Of a stretch of DNA of 64,000 bases, positions 27,401 to 35,301 are shown in pieces. Every line of letters starts with the position of its first letter. Within the stretch, counting starts at the first letter, position 1. Made by a program: the position numbers and the translations under genes. Below the pieces are notes generated by a model. The model was not told the origin of the DNA. It ran no database searches and worked only from the letters and a program-made list of their open reading frames with translations. Source of the DNA: a virus; the IMG/VR virus record IMGVR_UViG_3300024289_000019, positions 1 through 64,000 of that record; one strand, 5' to 3'.

Positions 27401-27691
27401 GCTTCTGCTGTTCAAAAATATGGGACAGCAACAATGGATGCAATAAATTCAATGAAGTATGCTACTGGCGGAATGATATCTTCATATGGTAACATTAATA
27501 GGTATTCCACAGGCGGAAGATTAAAATATCATGATGGTGGAATGGCTGGAAATGCTATAGGAACAAACGTTGTTATTAATAACGATATTCAAGTAAATGG
27601 AACTAATTTAAGTGGCGAAGAAATTGCAAGAGCAATTATGATTGAACAAAATCGTCAGATTTCAATGTCTGGAAAGAGTAGGAGCTATTAA
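21428..27691 (+). CDS. tail tape measure protein (TP901 type)
   Basis: 2087 residues from GTG 21428, just behind GAGGAG. It sets tail length and is ejected with the DNA. Residues about 198-490 are the TP901 core (EADQELTRLTKVYGG, SFKDTIGLAADIAATG, GGIDAAQGANALKSAMGS). Hydrophobic stretches lie at about 531-574, 1226-1275 and 1298-1315. A long Ala/Lys/Gln coiled coil spans about 1634-1780. Two related Gly-Asp motifs, GGGDTIPALLEPGESVI near 1155 and TSDSIPAMLSNGEYVV near 1970, are typical of tape measures. Residues about 944-1150 look like a separate folded insert. At about 0.15 nm per residue the tail would be near 300 nm; this is a rough family rule. Confidence 0.92.
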   Translation: MAENINTNITANADFSGLISQIHKAVSQLTLLQQKLGSSNVALTQQINATNNAFSDILRKSNQFNTHFVSLASDTEKFGKALDQGKLKLKDYYQHWQSYHRQAGGMIRDLAKQQVALQNAIVQPMGRNAQGQMMFDVHVPTGINELANKTKLARMEMSILNKVMSDGANQLINWGKNTQWAGRQLTVGLTVPMAAFGAAASKAFREADQELTRLTKVYGGLAPTATAELQKVREETVKTAKELSAAYGVSFKDTIGLAADIAATGKQGDELLGSLKETTRLSVLGEVDRQEAMKATLAIQNAFKENTDQLANSINFLNAVENQTSTTLQDLVEAIPKAGPVIKGLGGSVKDLALMMVAMKEGGIDAAQGANALKSAMGSLINPTKVAVAQFSSFGINLKQIVESNAGNITATILELQKAMDKLNPLQKQQAIETLFGKYQFARMGALFDNLGRKGSQTLQVIDLMKASTDELANVAGRELAQVTESASGRYRRALESLKADLATVGEQFLDIATKIITFGDKMLKTFNSLPEPVKKFVALLGGITALAGPIIMLTGVFANFLGYVLKGFAGIRAFFSQAKGFKLLTPEMKAASEAGTLVEKTFYSDAAAAKVLTTALTGLRLEMQQIAALSRAGTISAAPVIRGAGEGVGIAQYDFAHYNPQSKLSEADRLKQTFHTSVPLDPMTNKAIGSNPQMMAMPGSKVPTVPGLTMINGASTAINASEAARWHTMMTAMAMRSKSEMANIERIIDTTGKLPAEFLNDFNVILPKMEAITQTAAQSSARVAAAAERGIISVERAQAALTAINAKMIERMNALSVASGVPIDKMTLVPGTNTTIATGNAIDKNQEYNMRSALRSGEGRAGSITSKIARAVGSSVRRIKFAGGVTALGKFLPKFTNMKKAKQAAEMLRRFAEESRKFSGTRTPNLRPGSTSGSSTNTTAEADVAAAYGKLARRKNKIWEDPWLKEAGMTPTSGDDYLVHAYGPGYAARTKGLEFSKNAARVPADRLSEFGLGHVTTKAPYLEVLPSQFIKNKKAFNEVFGTTKSVQDAFRRVEAEDMVSLMLFLKSQGVKPHTAKELAGRAADLLNKQMKAWGNKPMTEADFGKMLNQVSVRAIRSGFHPRMREVINPFGYDAHTKRRGYEAMPYQGGVTKLPGYGGGDTIPALLEPGESVITKTATAANEGAIAFMNAGGKIPGFAFGVTKVGAKVRAARAARQENLAANPYYQPMGIGANIGASIGGGIVGKMTGLPGGELIGSLIGPAVLSRIIGVSKALAQGIKTGAGFVNIIKNMSMALRLTPWGLAATGVAMLGLKIFNMWKTAKAQSDAAAQSFKANEKIAGQLGIKYTTLSGKIKAAQEDAKRQKAILDAVLETNRKAGGTGGLSITIKELKDLQDKAKKTQPDVIKLFDAMDRKDVVANAAALKAQMVASGIAAEDATKQIFAIMTQSNKAGQAVAAISSKPFMEIKDKVSAATVSVNTFNKALGIYGINGNELAAAFEGSMDAIDSYYNSLVGTKDETGKIITETEALKMTMDKLNGSASTNRQLGQYNLDLILKQKPELKGILSATDSTADAYAKIKLYTSGVVDDLSKISGLQAQAMLAVQNALNQSATGLTTDVEGNKSPLAALAKLGSAAAKAAAASAAASSRASQAAQRDIDKESKAIDKKIAAIKKEADARKKALQVQQDAADVGLQIQEAQLKYQNAIATGNMTEAASAQLEIQRLTSAHQTKLAQEAIENKADKDTEALQAKKEGLADSLAAAQKAAAAAAKKAADTAATSDSIKTIQSTIATIITNAGLTTDKNKIEAYGYQLKDQLEALRKLGKEGVAAANAIAPAPTTAYEGSQLVTKTPDYSKIVSDLAKKNIEAAAATGKFTGSVEEFKKAVADFAREAGGGKTKSSAIQVGYNAKYKLDANKTNILDNDSKKAIVKDYGFKAGEFFEYNGRVYRVKSSTDIVAQNYSDGGTVFGAGTATSDSIPAMLSNGEYVVRASAVQKYGTATMDAINSMKYATGGMISSYGNINRYSTGGRLKYHDGGMAGNAIGTNVVINNDIQVNGTNLSGEEIARAIMIEQNRQISMSGKSRSY

Positions 27692-28146
27692 TGCCAACAG
27701 TATATTTACCTCAAGGGTCTTTGCTATATTTTGACATATCTACAACAAGTACTCCAGACTGGAAAAAGATTTCAGAACATAACAGGTCCGCCCTTGCCCT
27801 AGATACACAAAGATTTGAAAAGGTTCAGAGAATGTCTAATGGAACCCTGAGAAAGATATTTATTGCAGATAAGAAAACATTTTCTACTTCATGGAATATG
27901 ATTCCTTCATATAGCACAATGACTTTAGATGGCGGATGGGGAGCAGAAGATATTAGATCCTTTTATCATGGGATAGGTCAAAAAACATTTAAAATAAAAA
28001 TTGCATATAGTGCCACAAGAACAGAAGAGTTTGTAGTCTCATTTACATCTGCTAATTTTAACATTTTAAAAAGAAATGTTAAGGCTAAAACATCTGATTC
28101 AGCACAAGAGTTTTGGGATGTAAATATTTCACTGGAAGAAGTATAA
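27691..28146 (+). CDS. distal tail-like protein
   Basis: 151 residues. Start overlaps the tape measure stop (TAATG). Beta-rich with KKTFSTSWNMIPSYSTMTLDGG in the middle. Immediately after the tape measure, a distal tail or tail-tip adaptor role is likely. I do not recognise a named family. Confidence 0.6.
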   Translation: MPTVYLPQGSLLYFDISTTSTPDWKKISEHNRSALALDTQRFEKVQRMSNGTLRKIFIADKKTFSTSWNMIPSYSTMTLDGGWGAEDIRSFYHGIGQKTFKIKIAYSATRTEEFVVSFTSANFNILKRNVKAKTSDSAQEFWDVNISLEEV

Positions 28147-30134
28147 TGATTCAAATATCTTCATTAGAAGCAGTTAAGGACATTTTTAAAAAGAATTCTT
28201 CTATTAAAATGGGCGTGGGCGCAACCATGTCTATTAATGTTAATAGCATGGTTACATTTTCTGAAAGTTCAATAACTGGAACTCCATACCAAACCATAAA
28301 CGGACGTCAACCATTTAAAAAATTGTTTCCATTAGATACAATTGTTAGACCATATAGGCCCCAATTAGCAGGAATTAAATACGGAATTTCTGGTGATGTT
28401 GCTACTAAAACTTATGCAGATCCAAGATCAGTTGATTATAAGCCAGAATCTCAATCTGGAAATGTTGTTAAGTATAGAACTTATTATCCAGGAAATTCTG
28501 TATATTATAAGTATTGGTTAACTCCTCAAGGTGAAGCTGCCTCAATAAATATTACATATCCTAAAACGGTTTATGCAAATAAAGTTGTTGTCAAGTTTGA
28601 GATATCACATGCTAAACCATCAGCTTGGTCTTTAAATATTGGAGGCAAAACTGCAAGTGGTAGTTCTTTAGACATAGGATCTTTTACAAGCACATCTTAT
28701 GATGCTGGAGTTTTAACTCTTTATTATAATGGTACTTCCTGGTCAACAAATAAAAATGATTTAAATTTAAATCAATATCATTCGTTTACTTCGCTATCTT
28801 TAAATGCTACAAATCCTGGCGGTTATATTGGAGTTATTGAAGTAGCTCCACATATAGTTAGAGACTTAACTCCATATATAGTAGATTTTGATTTAAGAAA
28901 AGAGTCTAGTGCAAGCACAGAAGGACTTGTTCCAGTTGGAAACATTACTGCTAATTCTCTTTCTCTTAACCTAAATTGTTATAAAGATAAAGTTGAAGGA
29001 AACTCAATAACTTTTAAGTCCTACTTAAAAACAGATGTAATTGATTTAAACAATATGTATTTGTATAAAAATGCAGAAGTTGATTTATTTATTAAGGTTT
29101 ATGATTCTGCTGGAGAATCAGAAGATATTGCGGGCAAATATTATAAAGTTCCACAAGGACTATTCTATCTAGATTCTTGGGACATATCTGAATTTGGAGA
29201 TGTATCTTTAAACATGTTAGATTCTGCAAAGGTTCTTCAAGATACTTTATCCCCAGACCTTCTATGTGAAAACTATTCTTCCGTTGCAATTATTAGAAGA
29301 ATGTTAGATTCGGTTGGGTTTACTAAATACAATTTTAATTATGTTCAAAATGATAATTCAATCATATCTCCAAATTATTGGTGGTCAGATAGCACAGCAA
29401 CGGTATGGGAAAATCTTCAATCTTTATGTAGAGACTCTCAAATGAGTGCCTTTGTAGATGAATTTGGTGTGTTACAGTTCTATACAAGGGAATATCTATT
29501 TGGAACAAAGTCTTCTGTTTGGACATTTAGATATGATCCATTAAAAGATGCACAAAATAATATAACTGAACAGTCTAATATAATTCAATTAAGCAAAGTT
29601 GATTTACCATCTTCAAATCAAGTTAAGGTTGTTTACTACAGCACTGTAACATCCTCATACGAACAAAGTAGTGCTCCGCTGTGGTCTTCTGGAAATTCCT
29701 GGCTTGCCGCCGCATCTCTTAGCGAAAATCTTTTATCCAATGAGGTTCCTACAGAAAACAATAAAGTTTATTTATCTTTAACTCCAATCACTATAAATAC
29801 TTTATCTCAAGAACAAATTGTATACAGCTTTGCTGGACATTTCCTATTGGGATCAGAAATAATAGAATACGATGCAATTGAGTATCAGTATACAGATATT
29901 TCAACTGGAAGTTCTGTAAAGGTTGATGTTACTGGAGAATCAGATTTGTTAAAATATAGAGGCAAGGCTTTAATAATTCAACAAGGTCCAAAGATGTCGA
30001 CAACATTTATTCCTAGTGGTAGATATAGAATTAAAAAAAGAGGAGCCTTTGGAACTACCCCACAAAATCATTTAGTTAATGCTCAAAATGAAATTTCTGG
30101 GTGGAATGGAAAAGTAGGGGCGGTGTGGAAGTAA
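28146..30134 (+). CDS. minor tail (tail-tip) protein, 662 aa
   Basis: The ATG at 28146 overlaps the upstream TAA; an in-frame ATG at 28113 lies inside the previous gene. The protein is beta-rich with an internal carbohydrate-module-like part (residues about 90-240). A later part with SVAIIRRMLDSVGFTKYNF and VWENLQSLCRDSQMSAFVDE resembles the tail-tip hub proteins of actinophages. No peptidase or lysozyme motif was seen. Probably a hub or baseplate component. Confidence 0.65.
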   Translation: MIQISSLEAVKDIFKKNSSIKMGVGATMSINVNSMVTFSESSITGTPYQTINGRQPFKKLFPLDTIVRPYRPQLAGIKYGISGDVATKTYADPRSVDYKPESQSGNVVKYRTYYPGNSVYYKYWLTPQGEAASINITYPKTVYANKVVVKFEISHAKPSAWSLNIGGKTASGSSLDIGSFTSTSYDAGVLTLYYNGTSWSTNKNDLNLNQYHSFTSLSLNATNPGGYIGVIEVAPHIVRDLTPYIVDFDLRKESSASTEGLVPVGNITANSLSLNLNCYKDKVEGNSITFKSYLKTDVIDLNNMYLYKNAEVDLFIKVYDSAGESEDIAGKYYKVPQGLFYLDSWDISEFGDVSLNMLDSAKVLQDTLSPDLLCENYSSVAIIRRMLDSVGFTKYNFNYVQNDNSIISPNYWWSDSTATVWENLQSLCRDSQMSAFVDEFGVLQFYTREYLFGTKSSVWTFRYDPLKDAQNNITEQSNIIQLSKVDLPSSNQVKVVYYSTVTSSYEQSSAPLWSSGNSWLAAASLSENLLSNEVPTENNKVYLSLTPITINTLSQEQIVYSFAGHFLLGSEIIEYDAIEYQYTDISTGSSVKVDVTGESDLLKYRGKALIIQQGPKMSTTFIPSGRYRIKKRGAFGTTPQNHLVNAQNEISGWNGKVGAVWK

Positions 30135-31571
30135 ATGTTGCCACCAGAGGATAGAGAGCCAGGTACACAGCCAAATGGACTTCCGTGGCCTTCAGGATCA
30201 CCACAAGCAGAGGCTGCAGGTTCTGCTGGAAATGATTCGCTTAAAGCAATTGGAGTTGTAGACGCAAGTAATGAAAAGTATGACGGTGTAGAAGTTTTAT
30301 CGTATACTTTAAACAAAGAATTTACAGTTGAAAAGTCTTTGTTGACAATAAATACTGACCAAAGCGACAATACAGTTTCAATTATTAGCAAAGATTCTGG
30401 AATGTCAACAACGGGATCATACTATGCTTTTGGAACCACCATGTTTTTTAAACCAACATTAGAAGATTTAAAGCAAAATGCTGGCATAGGATTCTTTTTG
30501 TCTGGGGAAGGTTCTACTGGATACTATGTTCAAATTAGAACCACTTCAACAGCAGCTGCTCAGGGTGGTAATGAGTTTAAATTTTTAAAAATTAAAAATG
30601 GAAATATGACAGCCTTAGAAGATTCTCAAGGAGTTTCTGATGCAGCTAAATTAACTGCTGTTTATTCTGGGTCATCATATAAAATTGATGTTTATGTAAA
30701 AGTTTCCGCAAATAGAGTAGACTTAATTGGATATGTAAATGGATTTAAAATTACAGCATCTGACACTGGAACAAAATATGGTAACACAACAACTCCAAAA
30801 CTTTCAACAACAAGTAATATTGGACTGTATGCAAGAAGAGGTACCGTAGCTTTTGACTATGTATATGCAATTCCAATTACTAAAGACCAATACGATAGCG
30901 CTGAACTTTTTAATGTTTATAAAAGACAGTTTGCTAATACTGCCGTAACCACTTCTTATGGAGATGTTTTTATATCTGGATTGGAAAAGGTAGAACAAAA
31001 TTCAAATGGATACATAGAAGAATTTGGTCCAGTTGCTAGAGAAATAAGAAGCATTAAAATTAGATATGATGCTGCACCAGCATATCCAAAGTATCCAACT
31101 ACTGGAGTTAATCAGGCAGTTTCAATTGTTGCTTCTAATCTATCTACGTTTACTGGAGAGGTTTATGTGTTAAATAATGCGGGAACTTATATTCCGTTAG
31201 ATGATTCAGCAGGAACATCTTTTGCAATTATTGGTAACAGCGTTATTCAGTCAAGCCCTTTAACCTATACAGAAGATCCAACAGACCCATACTCTCCAAC
31301 AGAACCAGTTTCCTTTGATTCTCAATGGATACAAAGAGCTGATGACGCTAAAAATCTTTATGATTGGATTGTAAATCAATGGAAAAATAAACAAATGGTT
31401 ATTAAAGTAGATACATTCGCAAACCCTTTAATTTCAGTAGGAGATGTTATATCTGCAAAACACGAATACCTTGGAGTTACAGATAATATAAAATTTGTTG
31501 TTACAAACGTTAATCAATCTTGGGGGGATGGACTAAGTACTCAAATAGTCGCTAGATCAATTTATAGTTGA
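30135..31571 (+). CDS. minor tail protein, 478 aa
   Basis: The start follows the previous stop directly, with GGAAG before it. Residues 1-40 are Pro/Gly-rich. Residues about 50-260 form a beta-sandwich-like part with YYVQIRTTS and SNIGLYARRGTVAFDYVYA, which resembles a LamG or similar carbohydrate-binding domain. The C-terminal 220 residues continue a tail-tip fold (PVAREIRSIKIRYDAAP, VDTFANPLISVGDVIS). A structural tail-tip role follows from position. Confidence 0.62.
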   Translation: MLPPEDREPGTQPNGLPWPSGSPQAEAAGSAGNDSLKAIGVVDASNEKYDGVEVLSYTLNKEFTVEKSLLTINTDQSDNTVSIISKDSGMSTTGSYYAFGTTMFFKPTLEDLKQNAGIGFFLSGEGSTGYYVQIRTTSTAAAQGGNEFKFLKIKNGNMTALEDSQGVSDAAKLTAVYSGSSYKIDVYVKVSANRVDLIGYVNGFKITASDTGTKYGNTTTPKLSTTSNIGLYARRGTVAFDYVYAIPITKDQYDSAELFNVYKRQFANTAVTTSYGDVFISGLEKVEQNSNGYIEEFGPVAREIRSIKIRYDAAPAYPKYPTTGVNQAVSIVASNLSTFTGEVYVLNNAGTYIPLDDSAGTSFAIIGNSVIQSSPLTYTEDPTDPYSPTEPVSFDSQWIQRADDAKNLYDWIVNQWKNKQMVIKVDTFANPLISVGDVISAKHEYLGVTDNIKFVVTNVNQSWGDGLSTQIVARSIYS

Positions 31572-31576
31572 CCAAA

Positions 31577-31585
31577 TGGTATAAT
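31577..31585 (+). promoter_or_regulatory. extended -10, predicted leaderless start at 31592
   Basis: TGGTATAAT ends six bases before the ATG at 31592. It lies just past the upstream stop and would create an internal promoter for the distal tail genes. Confidence 0.5.
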
Positions 31586-31591
31586 AAAAAA

Positions 31592-32056
31592 ATGGCAAAA
31601 GATAATATTGCAACGAATGAAGTTAGTAAAAATGCTCCTATATTTTTAGCTGTTGGACAATACGAGCTTGCAGACCTAGATCCTTTATTTGCTAGAATTC
31701 TAGGTTCTGGTAAATTTAGTGGCTATGGAGCCGCAGGACTTTTTGGTTCTGGAGATGGTTTAGGTAATTGGGGAGGCAGCAGTGGAACTGGTACGGGAAC
31801 TGGAACGGGAACTGGTACGGGAACTGGAACGGGTCCTGGAGGAACATTAACTGTCCCACAAGGTCCAGGCAAACCATTCTTTCCAGAAGTTACTTTAACA
31901 TTTGATTACCCAGCTCCAGATTTATCAAGCATTGAAATTTATAAACAAGAAATGAATTATAGTACAAATCCGCCAACAGTAGATATTACTTTTAGAGTAA
32001 GAAATACAACTGGGTATCCAGTGGTTGGTTTAAATGCAAAGGTGCCAAAACAATGA
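31592..32056 (+). CDS. minor tail protein with a Gly-Thr repeat linker
   Basis: 154 residues from ATG 31592, which sits six bases after a TATAAT; a TTG at 31568 overlapping the previous stop is an alternative. Residues about 65-82 are a perfect Gly-Thr alternation encoded by a DNA repeat, separating an N-terminal helix-rich part from a C-terminal beta part (FPEVTLTFDYPAPDLSS). It is probably a flexible link at the tail tip. ATGA overlap with the next gene. Confidence 0.6.
   Translation: MAKDNIATNEVSKNAPIFLAVGQYELADLDPLFARILGSGKFSGYGAAGLFGSGDGLGNWGGSSGTGTGTGTGTGTGTGTGPGGTLTVPQGPGKPFFPEVTLTFDYPAPDLSSIEIYKQEMNYSTNPPTVDITFRVRNTTGYPVVGLNAKVPKQ
31784..31831 (+). repeat. 12-bp tandem repeat coding for Gly-Thr
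   Basis: Four units of 12 bases, alternating GGAACTGGTACG and GGAACTGGAACG, so effectively two copies of a 24-base unit. It stays in frame, so a length change in multiples of 12 would alter only the linker. Confidence 0.85.
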
Positions 32057-32928
32057 TAACTAAATTTGGAAGAAGATTTATAGCTCAATACTTAGCTGGA
32101 CAAACATCTTTTCCAGCCCAAGATCTTGCGGTTGGGATAGATAGTACTCCTACAAATGTAAATGGAAACGATACAAGGCTTGGTTTTGAGTTTTATAGAA
32201 TTCCTATAACATTGGGAACAATTGATATTCAAACTGATCAAAATGGTAACAGCACATATGCGGTAGTTTATAAAACTACTTTGCCACAAGATGTTGCTGG
32301 CAAAATAAAAGAGATAGGATTGTATCCTTCTTCAAGATTATCAGTTAATAATTATGATAGCAAATTTATTTCAGATTTTGAAAACAATTTGCTTTGGACA
32401 GATTCAAATGGGAACAATCCAGAATTGGTTACAAGTCCATCGGCAAGAATTGGTGCTACTTTAGCTAAATGCAATGTTGTAAGTTCTCAAACAAGAGAAT
32501 TTATAACAAAAATTAATTCCTTAGATATGTCTGGATACAGCGCAAATGACACGCTTACATTTGCATTAAATCAATCAGACATAAATTTAAATTCAATAAA
32601 GATTAAATTTTATAGCTCAGATACATCCTATTCCTACATTAACTTTACTTCATTGTCTGGAACTGGAGAAAAAATCTTATCAGCTAATTTGTCTCAAATT
32701 CAAACATTTGGAAGCCCAGATGTTTCATCAATAAACAAAGTTGGTGTAGAAGTGGTTGCAAAAAATACTGGAGATACCGTAGTTTATTTTGATGGAATAC
32801 GAATAAATGATGAAGACACATTTGATCCTAGATTTGGCCTAATTGCTCGTTCTGTTTTAAGCGAAACATTAGACAAAAAAGCTGGAAGGCCAGCTGATAT
32901 TGAATTTAGATTAGGAATTAATTTCTAA
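32053..32928 (+). CDS. minor tail protein, 291 aa
   Basis: ATGA overlap with the previous gene. N-terminal TKFGRRFIAQYLAGQTSFPAQ followed by a FYRIPITLGTID strand and KIKEIGLYPS resembles tail proteins that pass from the tip to the fibre. The C-terminal half contains a carbohydrate-module-like beta sandwich (VSSINKVGVEVVAKNTG). No catalytic motif. Role by position. Confidence 0.6.
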   Translation: MITKFGRRFIAQYLAGQTSFPAQDLAVGIDSTPTNVNGNDTRLGFEFYRIPITLGTIDIQTDQNGNSTYAVVYKTTLPQDVAGKIKEIGLYPSSRLSVNNYDSKFISDFENNLLWTDSNGNNPELVTSPSARIGATLAKCNVVSSQTREFITKINSLDMSGYSANDTLTFALNQSDINLNSIKIKFYSSDTSYSYINFTSLSGTGEKILSANLSQIQTFGSPDVSSINKVGVEVVAKNTGDTVVYFDGIRINDEDTFDPRFGLIARSVLSETLDKKAGRPADIEFRLGINF

Positions 32929-35300
32929 TGGCAGATCCAAATGTTCTAATTCCAGCAGATCTTAACTTTAATGGCTATCCAGATCCCAGCGATAAAAATT
33001 ATTGGGACGTAAAGATAACTGGATTAAAACCAAATACTGGCTACGGAATACAATTCCAATGGGTATTTGAAGGTGGAAAGCTTGGCCTTTGGTCTGCAAC
33101 AAGATATATTTTAACTAATGCAGTTCCAGCTCCAGGTGAACCAGAATTATCTTTAAGCAATGTTCAAGGTGGACAAGGTGTAATTAAAGTTACATGGAGT
33201 GGAAAAGATTCTGGTGGAAATACAATTCCAAATGTTAAACGTGTCAACATTCATATATCTGGCGGAAAGTTTGGGGATGGATCTACTCCAGCAGATTATT
33301 TTTTAGAGCCTGGAACCAAAATAATTGCAGCAGAAGCTGGCGTTTATATGGTTCAGTTAAAAGCTTTAGCTGCAGATGAAAAAACATATTCGGTATTTAG
33401 TCAAGTAAGAACAGTTACAGTTACTGGAACTTCTGTAATTGTAGAAACCCCAACTCTTCCAACTGGTCTATCCGTTTCTCAAAGTGCTTTTGCGGTTGCT
33501 GTTAACTGGGGAGGAACATATTCTGGAAATAATTTTGAAGGATTTAAATCAATAGATGTTCATGTAAGCGGATCCGATCTTGGAGCAACGACTACTTCTG
33601 GATTTAGTGCATCAACTCAAGTAGCAACGTTAACTGTTAATTCAACTACAAACAGACAAAATGTTGGGCTAGATAATTTAAGAGTTGCTTTAGGCTTAGC
33701 TTCAAATAATGATGCTTATACTGCGCCAATGTTTTTTTATTACATTGCAAGAAACTCTAAAGACGAATTGTATAGTGTAAATGGAAATCCAACTTACACT
33801 AGAATAAACTCTACTTCAGTTAATCCTAAAAAAGCTAATTTAATAGATTTAGAAAACGGATTAATATCTATTCAAAATCTTGTTGCTGGTAATGGCCAGT
33901 TTGCTTCTTGGCTACGTGCAGGCGGAGATGGCGGAGCAAGGATAGAATTAAGTGGAACAGATACAACAACTCCATCAGGATCAAGCTATCCAGTTAAAAA
34001 GGGTTTGGTTGCATATTCTACTGGCAATGTAGAAATATTTAATTTAGATATTGGAACTTCTCCAAAACTTACAATTAGGGGAGATGGGGAATTTAGCGGT
34101 AGCCTTGCAATTGGTGCTGGAAATAATATTTTTAAGGCTGAACCAAATGCTGGTTCAAGTGTAAGAGGAATTTGGCTCGGACACGCTGATTTTGGTTCTG
34201 CCCCATTTAGCGTTGCCAACACTGGAATTATAAAAGCAGAGTCTGGAACAGTAGGTGGACTTACTCTTTCAGCTCAATCAATTGGAAATACTGGAAATAC
34301 TTTTAAAATTGATAAAGACGGAATAATAACTTTAGGTGCAACTAGTGGAAATCATATAAGAATTGCTTCTGATGGAACTGAAGCTGGAATTTATCATAAA
34401 CTAAATAATAATACTGTTGGAAATTTTAAAATAACAACTTCAGGAACTATGCAATTAGGCAATGACATTGGAACTCAAAACTTTTTAACTTGGAATGGCA
34501 ACTCTTTAACCATGCGAGGAAATATTGAAATTATTGGTGGAGTTACAAAGCAAGCAATTGATGAAGCGGCTCAAAAAGCACAACAAGCAAAAGATGCACA
34601 AGAAGGTTTTGCAGGATCTCTTGCAGGACTATCGATTACTGTTAGCGGAAATACAAGTAGTATTGGTCAATTAAATACATTTAAAGAAGGTGTAGCGGAT
34701 CCAAATACAAACTATACCACTATTAATGGTGGTAAAATATCAACTGGAGTTATAGCTTCAAATGCACAACTTGGAGGTCTTCCGTATACAGCAATAGATT
34801 TAGATTCAGGAGACCTCTATCTTGCTGGAGGTGCATTAACATTTGATTCAAATCCATTAAATAATTCGTTTATTATGACAATTGGAAATATGAAAATTGG
34901 TAGAAATTTATTTCCTTCAAGTGGCACAAGTACTGAAGGTATATGGATTAATACTACAAATTATTGGCAAAGCGATGGAAAATTTGCTCTTGGGGATAAT
35001 ATACTTTCATTTGGCGGAGGAACAGCTGTAAGAGGGAATCCTCTTTTTATTAATAGTGGATATATAAGATTTACTAATTTTACTAATTCTATTTTAGAAA
35101 GTGATGGAAATAATTATGCTGGAGATAATACTGTAGTATTAAATACCAGTGGAGAATTAACTAGAGGTAGAGCTTTTTATTATGGATCTACAACAACTCC
35201 AACATCTGCAAATACTTCAAGACAGGTCTACGATTCCTATACTGGAGGTTATGTAAGTGTAGCTTTTAGGGCAGGAGATATATGGATGACGGTGGATTAA
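32928..35300 (+). CDS. fibre-like minor tail protein with fibronectin domains
   Basis: 790 residues; the start overlaps the previous stop. Residues about 20-170 contain two fibronectin III-like units (TGLKPNTGYGIQFQWVF; GVIKVTWSGKDSGG). Residues about 300-560 are a repetitive beta shaft with many IGNTGNTF/TASGN-like turns. Residues about 545-570 (AIDEAAQKAQQAKDAQEG) are a coiled coil. It resembles the host-specificity or central-fibre proteins placed after tail-tip proteins. Confidence 0.7.
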   Translation: MADPNVLIPADLNFNGYPDPSDKNYWDVKITGLKPNTGYGIQFQWVFEGGKLGLWSATRYILTNAVPAPGEPELSLSNVQGGQGVIKVTWSGKDSGGNTIPNVKRVNIHISGGKFGDGSTPADYFLEPGTKIIAAEAGVYMVQLKALAADEKTYSVFSQVRTVTVTGTSVIVETPTLPTGLSVSQSAFAVAVNWGGTYSGNNFEGFKSIDVHVSGSDLGATTTSGFSASTQVATLTVNSTTNRQNVGLDNLRVALGLASNNDAYTAPMFFYYIARNSKDELYSVNGNPTYTRINSTSVNPKKANLIDLENGLISIQNLVAGNGQFASWLRAGGDGGARIELSGTDTTTPSGSSYPVKKGLVAYSTGNVEIFNLDIGTSPKLTIRGDGEFSGSLAIGAGNNIFKAEPNAGSSVRGIWLGHADFGSAPFSVANTGIIKAESGTVGGLTLSAQSIGNTGNTFKIDKDGIITLGATSGNHIRIASDGTEAGIYHKLNNNTVGNFKITTSGTMQLGNDIGTQNFLTWNGNSLTMRGNIEIIGGVTKQAIDEAAQKAQQAKDAQEGFAGSLAGLSITVSGNTSSIGQLNTFKEGVADPNTNYTTINGGKISTGVIASNAQLGGLPYTAIDLDSGDLYLAGGALTFDSNPLNNSFIMTIGNMKIGRNLFPSSGTSTEGIWINTTNYWQSDGKFALGDNILSFGGGTAVRGNPLFINSGYIRFTNFTNSILESDGNNYAGDNTVVLNTSGELTRGRAFYYGSTTTPTSANTSRQVYDSYTGGYVSVAFRAGDIWMTVD

Positions 35301-35301
35301 T

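Noticed and set aside
28113-28145. Longer N-terminus of the 662-residue tail protein
   Set aside because: The earlier ATG lies inside the preceding gene; ATG 28146 gives the usual TAATG overlap. The same reasoning set the starts at 2225, 4887, 46697, 53029, 53820 and 62538.
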